DNA of 35,058 bases from contig CAMAXB010000002.1 in the NCBI GenBank assembly GCA_945862035.1, forward strand, positions 1 to 35,058. Reading direction: 5' to 3'. Under the pieces are notes generated by a model that was not told the DNA's origin, did not search any database, and was given only the letters and a program-made list of their open reading frames with translations. Made by a program: the position numbers and the translations under genes. Below are positions 14,968 to 24,190 of this stretch, piece by piece; the first letter of the stretch is position 1; each line of letters opens with the position of its first letter. The stretch comes from Opitutus sp. GAS368 (GTDB taxonomy: Bacteria; Verrucomicrobiota; Verrucomicrobiia; Opitutales; Opitutaceae).

Positions 14968-15978
14968 TCAGACGGCGGGCGACGGGTTGCTCCAGGCCGG
15001 GGCCGCGAGCTCGGTCACGAGCCGGATGCCGGCCGGGGCGGTGATCAGACGGGGCACGATATTGATCAGCGCAGCCACCGTGGCGTCGTCACCGGCGACG
15101 CCGCCGTTGAGCGTGAGATGAAGGTTGGGCCGTCCGCGGATGACAATCGTGTCGTGGGGATTGGGCTCCCCGAGCGCCATGGTCAGGTCGAGCACGATCT
15201 TGGCCTCGTCGCCGACCATGCCGATGGCACGCTGGTGGAGACCGCGCGTCTGCCCAGGGGCGACATCGAAGAAGGTGGTCTTGATCCGAGCGTCGGCCAC
15301 GACGGGCTCGCACATCTCGGTGATGGCATCGAGTTTCCACCCCATCGCCTTGGCGAGGAGCGCGAGGGACTGCTGGAAGCCGGCGTGGCCGGCCTTGCCG
15401 GCCTTGAAGGCGGCGCGGAATTCCTCGGGCGGGCGGGCGCTGCCGATCTTAGCCTGGAGCGGACCGCGGCGGGTGGACGCATCCACGACGCGTTCGACGT
15501 AGATCGAGTTCACCTGGCGACTGACGCCGGTGAGGACGATCGGGAGCAGGTCCATGACGAATCCAGGATTGACGCCGGTGGCGACCACGCGGGCGCCGGA
15601 CTTGCGGCAGAGCGCATCGTACTCGGCGGCGATTTCCGGTGTCTTGAGTTGAGGGAAGATCAGCTCCTCGCAGGTCGAGGCGACGCTGATGCCGCGCTCA
15701 AGCGCCGGACGGACCTGCGCAAGGGAGGCGGCCGCGCTGGAGGAGGCGGTGTGGAGGATCACGTCGGGCGTCACGGCCTTGAGTAGCTCGTCCATCGAGG
15801 CGTGGACTTTGCCGGCAACGGTGGCATTGCCGGTGACGTCGGCCATGGAGCGGCCGGCTTTGTCGGGGGCGACATCGACGCCACCGACGATTTCGATCCA
15901 TCCTTGGGTGGCGGCGAGGGCGATCGATTCGAGACCGATTGGACCGAGGCCGAATTGGGCGACTTTGATTTTCTTCAT
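14968..15978 (-). CDS. DapB-like NAD(P)-dependent dehydrogenase (2,4-diaminopentanoate dehydrogenase-like)
   Basis: The 336-residue protein has an N-terminal Rossmann fold with GLGPIG at 10-15 and resembles dihydrodipicolinate-reductase-like proteins, closest in pattern to 2,4-diaminopentanoate dehydrogenases (VVATGVNPGFVMDLLP near residue 140; TCEEL before it). Those enzymes oxidatively deaminate amino-acid-derived diamines. It is longer than DapB itself (about 270), arguing against lysine biosynthesis. A sigma-54 promoter (16002-16017) and two activator-like repeats stand upstream, between it and the activator gene. The expected transcript begins about 13 bases before the ATG, so the leader is very short. 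A role in catabolism of the substrate brought in by the neighbouring transporters is inferred. Confidence 0.75.
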   Translation of the reverse strand: MKKIKVAQFGLGPIGLESIALAATQGWIEIVGGVDVAPDKAGRSMADVTGNATVAGKVHASMDELLKAVTPDVILHTASSSAAASLAQVRPALERGISVASTCEELIFPQLKTPEIAAEYDALCRKSGARVVATGVNPGFVMDLLPIVLTGVSRQVNSIYVERVVDASTRRGPLQAKIGSARPPEEFRAAFKAGKAGHAGFQQSLALLAKAMGWKLDAITEMCEPVVADARIKTTFFDVAPGQTRGLHQRAIGMVGDEAKIVLDLTMALGEPNPHDTIVIRGRPNLHLTLNGGVAGDDATVAALINIVPRLITAPAGIRLVTELAAPAWSNPSPAV

Positions 15979-16001
15979 AGAAATTTAGACGCCCTCGCTA
16001 A

Positions 16002-16017
16002 TGCACTTATGATGCCA
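16002..16017 (-). promoter_or_regulatory. Sigma-54 (-24/-12) promoter of the DapB-like gene
   Basis: On the minus strand TGGCATCATAAGTGCA has GG at 16016-16015 and GC at 16004-16003, ten bases apart. It begins with the same TGGCAT as the promoters at 10505 and 17541. Confidence 0.65.
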
Positions 16018-16060
16018 GCCGGAAAATTCCCCCTTTAGTCGGGGGTGTCGCCCTCTAGCC

Positions 16061-16109
16061 GGTTGCCGTACGGCAACCAGCGGTTAGCCCGCGTTGCTGT
16101 AGCGCAACG
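16061..16109. promoter_or_regulatory. Two inverted repeats, candidate activator-binding sites (UAS)
   Basis: GGTTGCCGTACGGCAACC at 16061-16078 is a perfect 18-base palindrome. CGTTGC and GCAACG at 16092-16109 are six bases apart. Centres are about 54 and 85 bases upstream of the -24 GG of the DapB-like promoter. The second site lies inside the last codons of the activator gene. Either could also act as the terminator stem of that gene, though no U-run follows. Confidence 0.55.
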
Positions 16110-17472
16110 GGTCGAGCTGGTGACGCCGCACCAGCCGGAAGTAGTGCGAGCGGTCGATGCCCGCGAGGCGGGCGGCGGCTGCCATATTGCCGCGGGCGAG
16201 GCGCAGGCCCTGCTCGAGGTAACGCCGCTCGAAGGCCGCTTTGGCCTCGGCATAGGTGCCGGTGAGGTTGGCGGGCGCGGGCGGGACGTCGCCGGCCCGA
16301 CTAGTCTCGCGCAGGATGCGCTCCGGAAGATCGGCGACGTCGATCCATTCGCGGTCGTGGAGGACGGCGAAGCGCTCAACCAGATGCTCGAGCTCACGGA
16401 CGTTGCCGGGCCAGCCGTAGACCTTGAGGCGGTGGACCGCGTCGGACGTGAAGCCGACGAGGGGGGACCGCGTATTGCGGTAGCGGCGGAGGAAGTGGTC
16501 GATCAGCAGACTGATGTCCACCGGCCGTTTGCGCAGCGGCGGCAGGGTCAGCGAGATCACGTGCAGGCGGTAGAAGAGATCGGTGCGGAAACGTCCCGCC
16601 TCGATTTCCTTTTGCAGGTCGCGGTTGGTCGCGGCGATCACGCGGGCGTGCGATTGCAGGGTCTCGGTGCCACCCACGCGGTTGAACTTGCCGCTCTGCA
16701 GCACGCGCAGGAGCTTGGACTGCAGGGGGTAGCTCATCTCGCCGATCTCATCGAGGAAGAGCGTGCCGGCGCCCGCCTCCTCAAAGCGGCCGACCCGCTG
16801 GTCCGTGGCGCCGGTGAATGCGCCGCGATCGTGCCCAAAGAGTTCGCTCTCGAGTAGGTTCTCCGGGATCGCCGCGCAGTTAATTTCGACGAAGGGCTGG
16901 TTGTGCCGCGGGCTGCGCAGGTGCAGGGCCTGTGCCACCAGCTGCTTGCCGGTACCCGTCTCGCCCAAAATCAGCACGCGGCTGTCGCTGCGGGCCACGG
17001 CCTCAATCGTATCAAAGACCGCCTTCATCGCCGGATCCTCGGAAATCATGCCCTCGCGCCGCACCTCCGCCTGGCCATCCGGCTCCTGCTCGCGGCTGAT
17101 CAACTTGGCCAGGCGGGCCAGCAGTTCCTCCGGCACAACCGGTTTCTCCAGATAGTCGGAAACGCCCAGCCGGGTCGCCTCAATCGCCGTCTTTTCATTG
17201 CCGTGGCTGGTGATCATCACGATCGGGATTCGGCTGCCCTGACCCCGCAGGCGGCGGATCAGCTCGAATCCTCCCATCTCCCTAATCACCAGCGTCGTGA
17301 TCACCAAGTCATACGCCTGCTTCTTCACCATGCGGAGCGCCCGCAGCGGGCTGCCGCAAATCACGGCGGCGCGGCAATGGGGCTTCAGCAGAGCTCGCAC
17401 CTCCTGACAAAACACGGGGATATCGTCGACGATCAGAATGCGGGCCGAGGCGAGGGCGGCATAGGGATTCAC
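16084..17472 (-). CDS. NtrC-family sigma-54-dependent activator with atypical receiver domain
   Basis: The 462-residue protein has receiver, AAA+ and Fis-type DNA-binding domains. Receiver (10-125): acidic pair D16-D17, T88 and K110 are kept, but the phospho-acceptor position reads DLVITTL with Thr60 where Asp is expected. AAA+ (about 140-370): Walker A GETGTGK at 170-176, the sigma-54 contact loop GAFTGA at 217-222, Walker B ending D241-E242. C-terminus (about 425-455): helix-turn-helix GNMAAAARLAGIDRSHYFRL. The start is GTG at 17472. No histidine kinase gene is in the window. The candidate binding sites at 17473-17510 touch the start codon, so autorepression is likely while the divergent symporter operon is activated. 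It is the obvious regulator of the four sigma-54 promoters here. Confidence 0.93.
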   Translation of the reverse strand: MNPYAALASARILIVDDIPVFCQEVRALLKPHCRAAVICGSPLRALRMVKKQAYDLVITTLVIREMGGFELIRRLRGQGSRIPIVMITSHGNEKTAIEATRLGVSDYLEKPVVPEELLARLAKLISREQEPDGQAEVRREGMISEDPAMKAVFDTIEAVARSDSRVLILGETGTGKQLVAQALHLRSPRHNQPFVEINCAAIPENLLESELFGHDRGAFTGATDQRVGRFEEAGAGTLFLDEIGEMSYPLQSKLLRVLQSGKFNRVGGTETLQSHARVIAATNRDLQKEIEAGRFRTDLFYRLHVISLTLPPLRKRPVDISLLIDHFLRRYRNTRSPLVGFTSDAVHRLKVYGWPGNVRELEHLVERFAVLHDREWIDVADLPERILRETSRAGDVPPAPANLTGTYAEAKAAFERRYLEQGLRLARGNMAAAARLAGIDRSHYFRLVRRHQLDPLRYSNAG

Positions 17473-17510
17473 GTTGTTGATAAGACAACACTAGTTGTTT
17501 CAGGGCAACT
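17473..17510. promoter_or_regulatory. Two inverted repeats, candidate activator-binding sites (UAS)
   Basis: GTTGT and ACAAC seven bases apart (17473-17489) and AGTTG and CAACT eight bases apart (17493-17510). Centres are about 61 and 41 bases upstream of the -24 GG at 17542, almost the same geometry as at the TonB receptor promoter. The first site abuts the activator's GTG start. Confidence 0.6.
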
Positions 17511-17540
17511 TTAAAAAGCGCTCTTCCCGTTGTTTGTCAC

Positions 17541-17556
17541 TGGCATGATGACTGCT
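17541..17556 (+). promoter_or_regulatory. Sigma-54 (-24/-12) promoter of the symporter/amidohydrolase operon
   Basis: TGGCATGATGACTGCT has GG at 17542-17543 and GC at 17554-17555, ten bases apart. Transcription should start near 17567, leaving a leader of about 47 bases before the GTG at 17614. Confidence 0.7.
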
Positions 17557-17613
17557 GCTTCAGATTGATCCGCCGGTTTTTTTGAGAATTGTAATTAGTC
17601 TACCCCGCTCCAC

Positions 17614-18882
17614 GTGACACTTTCCGCCTGGTACCTGTTGTTGTTGGCCGTGCCCGTGCTCCTCGCCGGCGAAGCCGTCTGTCGGCGCGTGCCGGTTCTG
17701 GCGCGCTTCAACATCCCGGCGCCGGTCGTCGGAGGGCTGGGCACCAGCCTGCTCGTGCTCGCGCTGTCGTTTGCCGGGGTCACGATCTCGTTCTCGTCGC
17801 GCACGGACGCGGCGTGGTGGACCTGGCTGGTCACGCCGGAGATCGAGTGGCTCACGCGGCCGCAGAAGGCGGTGAACCTGCCGCTGCTGATCGCCTTCTT
17901 CACCTGCGTTGGACTGAACTCGACGTGGCGCATCGTCAGGTCCGGCAGCTGGCAGCTCCTGCTCTTCTGGGGCCTTGCGACGGTGCTGGCGGTCGGCCAG
18001 AGCTTCACCGGTGTCGCGTTGGCGAACGTTCTCGGCGTTGATTCGTTACTCGGCCTGATCTGCGGCAGCGTGTCCATGACCGGGGGCCATGGCACCGCGC
18101 TGGGCTTCGCCGACACGATCAAGCAGGCTGGCTACGCCGAGGCCGCCACGGCGGGCGCGGCGGCGGCGACCTTTGGCTTGGTGGCCGGTGGGCTGCTCGG
18201 CGGGCCGATCGGCACGCGGCTGATCCAGCGCTTCCAGCTTCCCGTCCCGGGTGCGGCGCGGGCGTCGTCAGCCGGCTCGTCTTCCGCTGGTGGCATCCTC
18301 ACCGATATCGGCCGCCTGGCCGGCACGGGTCGCAGTGCGGTGGTGCATCTGCTGATTCTCGCCGGCTGCATCAAGGTCGGCGCGTGGGTCTCCTACTTCC
18401 TGCAATCCCTCGGGATCGTGTTTCCCGCCTACATGGGGGCTTTGCTCGTGGGCGTCGCCCTGCGGAATTTTCTCGATGCCACCGGCCGCCCGTGGATCCG
18501 CAGCGAGGTGGTGGACCTGATCGGCGCGGTCGCACTGGGTCTCTTCCTGGCGATGGCCATGGCCAGCCTCAATCTGCGCGAACTCGCCGGTGCCGCTGGC
18601 CCAATGCTTATCATCCTCGTGGCTCAGGTCACGCTCACCGCGCTGTTCGCCTGGTGGGTCACCTTCAGACTGCTCGGCCGCGACTACGATGCGGCCGTCA
18701 TGGCGGGTGGTCACTGCGGCTTCGCGCTCGGTGCCACACCCAATGCCGTGGCCAACATGGACGCCCTTGCGCGGCGCTACGGCCCCGCGCCCCGCGCCTA
18801 CACCGTTGTTCCGCCCGTGGGAGCCTTCCTCATCGATTTCACCAACGCCCTCACGATCACGGCTTTCCTTAACTTTCTCTGA
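17614..18882 (+). CDS. gltS: Sodium/glutamate symporter, GltS family
   Basis: The 422-residue inner-membrane protein has about ten to twelve hydrophobic segments and the duplicated reentrant motifs of GltS: SMTGGHGTALGFA near residue 150 and AGGHCGFALGATPNAVANM near residue 370. GltS imports L- and D-glutamate with Na+. Length fits (E. coli GltS is 401). The start is GTG at 17614 with no Shine-Dalgarno; no upstream ATG fits. It is the first gene after the sigma-54 promoter at 17541 and is followed at 52 and 25 bases by two secreted amidohydrolase genes, which suggests that it takes up an amino acid they release. Family assignment is firm; the exact substrate may differ from glutamate. Confidence 0.93.
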   Translation: MTLSAWYLLLLAVPVLLAGEAVCRRVPVLARFNIPAPVVGGLGTSLLVLALSFAGVTISFSSRTDAAWWTWLVTPEIEWLTRPQKAVNLPLLIAFFTCVGLNSTWRIVRSGSWQLLLFWGLATVLAVGQSFTGVALANVLGVDSLLGLICGSVSMTGGHGTALGFADTIKQAGYAEAATAGAAAATFGLVAGGLLGGPIGTRLIQRFQLPVPGAARASSAGSSSAGGILTDIGRLAGTGRSAVVHLLILAGCIKVGAWVSYFLQSLGIVFPAYMGALLVGVALRNFLDATGRPWIRSEVVDLIGAVALGLFLAMAMASLNLRELAGAAGPMLIILVAQVTLTALFAWWVTFRLLGRDYDAAVMAGGHCGFALGATPNAVANMDALARRYGPAPRAYTVVPPVGAFLIDFTNALTITAFLNFL

Positions 18883-18933
18883 TCCGTTCTCCGCGGCGCG
18901 CCGGCCGCTGCCGGCATTCCAACCCCTCCTCCC

Positions 18934-20523
18934 ATGACAACCTCGTTCATCCCGCGCCTCCTCCGCTTTGCGCTCGTGGCGCTCGCCGGTCCCGTAGCCC
19001 TGCTCGCTCAGTACGACATCCTCATCCGGGGTGGCCGCGTCCTTGATGGCTCCGCCAGCCCCTGGCGCCATGCGGACATTGCGATCACCGGTGATCGCAT
19101 CATGGAGGTCGGCTTCATTCCGACCACCGCCACCGCCAAGCGCGTGATCAACGCTGCCGGCAAGTACGTGACCCCCGGTTTCATCGATGCGCACTCCCAC
19201 GTCGCTCCGGAGATCGGAACCGAAAAGGGCGCGCCCGCCATCCCCATGCTCCTGCAGGGTGTCACCACCGCGATGATCAATCCCGACGGCGGCGGGCCGG
19301 CCGATCTCAAGCCGCAGCTGGACGCCATCCGCACGCAGCGCCCGGGGCTCAACATCGTGCCGATGATCGGTCACAACGGGGTCCGCAGCACGGTCATGGG
19401 CATGGAAAACCGGGCGCCCACCCCGGAGGAACTCCAGCAGATGAAGGACTACGTCCGAGGCGCCATGCAGCTGGGCGCCTTCGGCTTCTCCAGCGGCCCG
19501 TTCTACACCCCCGGAAAATTTTCCACGACCGATGAGCTCGTCGCCCTCGCCCGTGTTGCCAATGAGACGCCGGGCGCATTCCACATCAGTCACGTTCGCG
19601 ACGAGGCCTCCTACGATGTCGGCGTGGTTGAGGCCGTGAACGAGTTGATCGAGGTCTCCCGCCAGACAGGCATCATCGGTGTCGCCACCCACATCAAGTG
19701 CATCGGTCCGACGGTGTGGGGCAAGTCCGCCGACATCATCGCGAACATCAACAAGGCCCGGGCCGAGGGGCTCTCAATCTGGTCCGACCAGTACGCCTAC
19801 GCCGCCTCCAGCACCGGTCTCCAGGCCGCGCTAGTCCCTGGCTGGGCCCAGGAGGGCGGCCCGACCGCACTCCGCACCCGCCTCGCCAACCCCGAGCAGC
19901 GCGCGACGATCCGGCTCGAGATGGTCGACAACCTCGCCCGCCGCGCCGGCGCCAATGCCGTCATGATCGCGAGCCACGCCGCCGACCGGAAGCTGGAGGG
20001 CAAGCGCCTCGACGAGATCGCGCGCGAGCGTTTGCAGGACCCGGTCGACACCGCCATCGACATCCTCATGGCGGGCGGCGCCTCGATCGTCTCGTTCAAC
20101 ATGAACGAGACCGATCTCGAGGCCTTCATGAAGCAGCCGTGGAACATGACCTGCAGCGACGGCGGCCTGCCCGAGTTTGGCGTCGGCGCCGGTCACCCGC
20201 GCAGCTACGGCGCCTTCTCGCGCAAGATCCGCCGCTACGTCGTCGAGCGGGGCGCCATTTCCCTGGAGCATGCCATCCATACCTCCACCGGCCTCACCGC
20301 CGGCGTGTTCGGCATCAAGGACCGCGGCGTCCTCGTCCGTGGCGCCTATGCCGACATCCTCGTCTTCGATCTCGCCACGGTCACCGATCTCGCGACCTAC
20401 GAGCAGCCCCACGCCTATTCGACCGGCATGGACTTCATTCTCATCAACGGTCAGGTCGCCGTGGCCGACGGCAAGGTGACGCCCGAGCGCCACGGCCGCG
20501 TCCTCCTCCGCCACCAACAATAA
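18934..20523 (+). CDS. Secreted N-acyl-D-amino-acid deacylase-like amidohydrolase
   Basis: The 529-residue protein has a signal peptide ending near VALLAQ (residue 26) and the D-aminoacylase/dihydroorotase-type amidohydrolase fold. Seen: N-terminal beta domain (DILIRGGRVLDGS), metal motif DAHSH with His87 and His89, a THIKCIG strand with the later-barrel Lys/His region, an acidic metal or base position in CSDGG, and a C-terminal GAYADILVFD beta piece. Typical D-aminoacylases carry a metal-ligand Cys after GVTT; here GVTTAMINPDGGG has none, so this is a divergent subgroup. It would hydrolyse an N-acyl amino acid or amide in the periplasm. The next gene is a same-length tandem duplicate. The leader just before the ATG is CCTCCTCCC, with no Shine-Dalgarno. 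Confidence 0.88.
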   Translation: MTTSFIPRLLRFALVALAGPVALLAQYDILIRGGRVLDGSASPWRHADIAITGDRIMEVGFIPTTATAKRVINAAGKYVTPGFIDAHSHVAPEIGTEKGAPAIPMLLQGVTTAMINPDGGGPADLKPQLDAIRTQRPGLNIVPMIGHNGVRSTVMGMENRAPTPEELQQMKDYVRGAMQLGAFGFSSGPFYTPGKFSTTDELVALARVANETPGAFHISHVRDEASYDVGVVEAVNELIEVSRQTGIIGVATHIKCIGPTVWGKSADIIANINKARAEGLSIWSDQYAYAASSTGLQAALVPGWAQEGGPTALRTRLANPEQRATIRLEMVDNLARRAGANAVMIASHAADRKLEGKRLDEIARERLQDPVDTAIDILMAGGASIVSFNMNETDLEAFMKQPWNMTCSDGGLPEFGVGAGHPRSYGAFSRKIRRYVVERGAISLEHAIHTSTGLTAGVFGIKDRGVLVRGAYADILVFDLATVTDLATYEQPHAYSTGMDFILINGQVAVADGKVTPERHGRVLLRHQQ

Positions 20524-20547
20524 CCTCCCTTTCTCGTCTTTCCTCCT

Positions 20548-22137
20548 ATGAAGACCCGTTCTCTCCGCCTCTCCGGGTTCGCGCTGCTAGCCTGCGCCGC
20601 CGCCTCAACCCTCGCCGCCCAGTCCTACGATGTCCTCATCCGCGGTGGCCGTGTGATCGACGGCACCGGCAGCCCCTGGCGCTACGCCGATGTCGCCATT
20701 AAGGGCGACCGCATCGTCGAGGTCGGCCCGATTCCCGCCGAAGCCACCGCCACCCGCGTGATCGATGCGCGCAACCGCTAGGTCACCCCGGGCTTCATCG
20801 ACCCGCACTCGCATGCGATGCCTGGGCTCACCACGGCCGAACTCGCGGGCGCTCCGCCCATCCTCTACCAGGGCATTACCACCGTGCTGATCAATCCGGA
20901 CGGCGGCGGGCCGGCCGATCTCGAGGACCAGCTCCGGCCCACGCGCCAGCATGGGCCGGGCGTCAACGTCGCGCCCATGATCGGCCACAATGGCGTGCGC
21001 TCGACCGTCATGGGCCTCGAGGACCGCCTGCCGACTCCGGACGAGCTCGAGCAGATGAAGACCTACGTGCGAAAGGCGATGGAGCTCGGCGCCTTTGGCT
21101 TCTCCAGCGGTCCGTTCTACATCCCGGGCAAGTACTCCAAGACCGACGAGATTGTCACGCTCGCGAAGGTCGCGGCCGAATTCCCCGAGACGTTTCACAT
21201 CAGCCACATTCGCGACGAGTCCAGCTACGACATTGGCGTGGTCGCCGCGGTCAACGAGCTGATTGAGATCTCCCGGCAGGCCAAGATCCCGGGCATTGTC
21301 ACCCATATCAAGGGCATCGGACCCACCGTCTGGGGCAAGTCGGCCGAGGTCATCGCCAATATCAACAAGGCCCGCGCCGAGGGCCTCGAGATCTGGGCGG
21401 ACCAGTATCCGTACTCCGCCTCCGGCTCGAGCCTCCAGGCCTCGCTCGTCCCGGGCTGGGCGCAGGAGGGCGGCCAGCAGGCCATCGCCACTCGCCTCTC
21501 CAATCCCGAGCAGCGCGCGACGATCCGGATCGAGATGTTGGAGAATCTCGCCCGCCGCGCCGGCGCGAACGCCATCATGATCCGCCGCCACGCAGCCAAT
21601 CCGAAGCTGGAGGGCCGCCGTCTCGATGAGATCGCCCGCGAGCGGCTGCAGGAGCCGATCGACACCGCGATTGACATGCTCATCGCCGGCGGCGCCGCGA
21701 TCGTCTCCTTCAACATGAACGAGAGCGACGTCGAGGCCTACATGCGCCAGCCGTGGAACATGACCTGCACCGACGGCGGGCTCGTCACGTTTGGCTCCGG
21801 GGCCGAGCACCCGCGCGCCTACGGCGCCTTCCCGCGCAAGATCCGCCGCTACGCCCTCGACCGCGGCGCGATCACGCTGGAACACGCGATCCACACCTCC
21901 ACCGGCCTCACCGCCGGCGTGCTCAACATCCAGGACCGTGGCGTGCTGCGCCCGGGCGCCTATGCCGATGTCGTCGTGTTCAATCCGGAAACCATCAACG
22001 ACCCCGCCGCCTACGACGCGCCGCATGCGTACTCGACCGGCATGGACTACGTGCTGGTCAACGGGAAGTTCGCCCTCGCCGAGGGCAAGGTGCTCCCGGA
22101 ACGGCACGGCCGCGTGCTGCTCCGGCATCAGCAGTAG
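20548..22137 (+). pseudogene. Second secreted amidohydrolase, interrupted by an in-frame amber codon
   Basis: The frame is a close paralogue of the preceding gene and exactly as long (530 codons with stop), but codon 78 is TAG (20779-20781). Before it lies the signal peptide (ends ASTLAAQ) and beta domain; after it the frame runs on unbroken, VTPGFIDPHSHAM, to 22137. The first copy has Tyr at this site (GKYVTPGF), so a single change from TAT or TAC would make the stop. Restart at the ATG at 20818 (residue 91) would remove both the signal peptide and the HSH metal motif at 87-89, leaving a product unlikely to work. Nonsense mutation, sequencing error and amber readthrough are all open; the absence of other damage suggests the change is recent or not real. 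Confidence 0.8.
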
Positions 22138-22170
22138 TCCACTCCTCCCCGCATCTCCTCCGCGCTCCGC

Positions 22171-22197
22171 GCCCGCCCAGCTCCGCGCCGGGCGGGC
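22171..22197 (+). terminator. GC-rich hairpin after the amidohydrolase operon
   Basis: GCCCGCCC at 22171-22178 pairs perfectly with GGGCGGGC at 22190-22197 across an 11-base loop. It lies 34 bases after the second amidohydrolase stop and before the MoxR gene. No U-run follows. Confidence 0.5.
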
Positions 22198-22292
22198 ATC
22201 CGCAGGGTCCGGTACGGCCCGAGCCGTTCCCGGGCCCATCGGACCTTGTCTCTCCCGGCATCATCGGTCTTCACTTCCTTATCTCTTCCTTC

Positions 22293-23255
<963 letters not shown>

Positions 23256-23272
23256 TCCGCCGCGGTCCGCCC

Positions 23273-24181
23273 ATGGACGCTGCTCCTGCTCCCACCCCGG
23301 CCGCGCCCGACGCCTCCCTCGCGCGGCTGCGCCGCATCGAGTGGAGCGTGCGCAATGCCGTGCAGAGCATGATGACGGGCGAGTACCTCTCCGTCTTCCG
23401 CGGCCGGGGCATGGAGTTCGACCAGGTGGCGAAGTATAATTTCGGTGACGACATCCGCGACGTCGACTGGAAGGTCACCCCCCGACTCGGCGAACCGTAC
23501 CGCAAGGTCTTTGTCGAGGAGCGCGACATCACCGTCATCCTCGTCTTCGAGGACACCCCGAGCCTGCAGTTCGGCTCGCGTGGTCCCACCCGCCGCCAGG
23601 CCCTGCTCGATGTCGCCGAGCTGATCCTGCTGATCGCCGCGGTCTGCCGCGACCGGGTGGGCTTCGTCCACGCCACGCCTTCCGCCCACGTCGACCGGCC
23701 CCCGGCCGGCGGATCGGGTCGCATCCTGCGCGCCGCAGCCTCGCTGCGTGCACTGCCCCCGCCCGACCCGGTGGCCGCGCCGGCGCCGGCCGCGATTCCG
23801 TGGGCTTTGCTCGAGGGCTGCGCGCCGCGCAACAGCATCCTCGTCTGGTGCGGCGATTTCGCCCCGCGGCCCTTTCCGCCCGCGTGGGCCGGCCTGCAGC
23901 AGCGCTACCAGACCATCGGCGTGCGGATCGACGACCCGTGGGATCTCGCCTTTCCTGCGGGCCAGCGCTTCGCCGCCTACGACCCGGCCTCCGGCCGCGT
24001 CGACCCGTTCGAGGACTCGCCGACCGCCCGCGGCGCGCACGCCGCCTGGCGCGCGGCGCGCGAGGAGGGCTGGCGCCGGCTCTTCCCGGATCCGTTCGGC
24101 CGCCTCGCCGTCGGCACCGGTGATGACCTGCTCGCCGCGGTCGTCCGCTTTTTTCACGCCCGCCGCCGGGCCCTCGGCTGA
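23273..24181 (+). CDS. DUF58 domain protein of the MoxR/Bat operon
   Basis: The 302-residue protein carries the DUF58 signature: GRGMEFDQVAKYNFGDD then IRDVDWKVTPRLGEPYRKVF at about residues 43-82, followed by a degenerate von Willebrand A fold (TVILVFEDTPSLQFG). Members always travel with MoxR ATPases. There is no membrane segment, so it is probably cytosolic. It begins 17 bases after moxR and ends 9 bases before the BatA-like gene. Residues 135-165 include a Pro/Ala-rich insertion not typical of short homologues. Confidence 0.9.
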   Translation: MDAAPAPTPAAPDASLARLRRIEWSVRNAVQSMMTGEYLSVFRGRGMEFDQVAKYNFGDDIRDVDWKVTPRLGEPYRKVFVEERDITVILVFEDTPSLQFGSRGPTRRQALLDVAELILLIAAVCRDRVGFVHATPSAHVDRPPAGGSGRILRAAASLRALPPPDPVAAPAPAAIPWALLEGCAPRNSILVWCGDFAPRPFPPAWAGLQQRYQTIGVRIDDPWDLAFPAGQRFAAYDPASGRVDPFEDSPTARGAHAAWRAAREEGWRRLFPDPFGRLAVGTGDDLLAAVVRFFHARRRALG

Positions 24182-24190
24182 ACCCCGCCC

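Noticed and set aside
16059..16078. Palindrome after the activator gene as a simple terminator
   Set aside because: It has no U-run, and its core is shared with the repeats at 10435 and 17473, so a binding site explains it better; a double role is possible.
18268..22239. Long minus-strand open frames opposite the symporter and amidohydrolase genes
   Set aside because: Their translations mirror the real genes (His/Asp/Gly-rich, no domain), as expected of antisense shadows in high-GC DNA.
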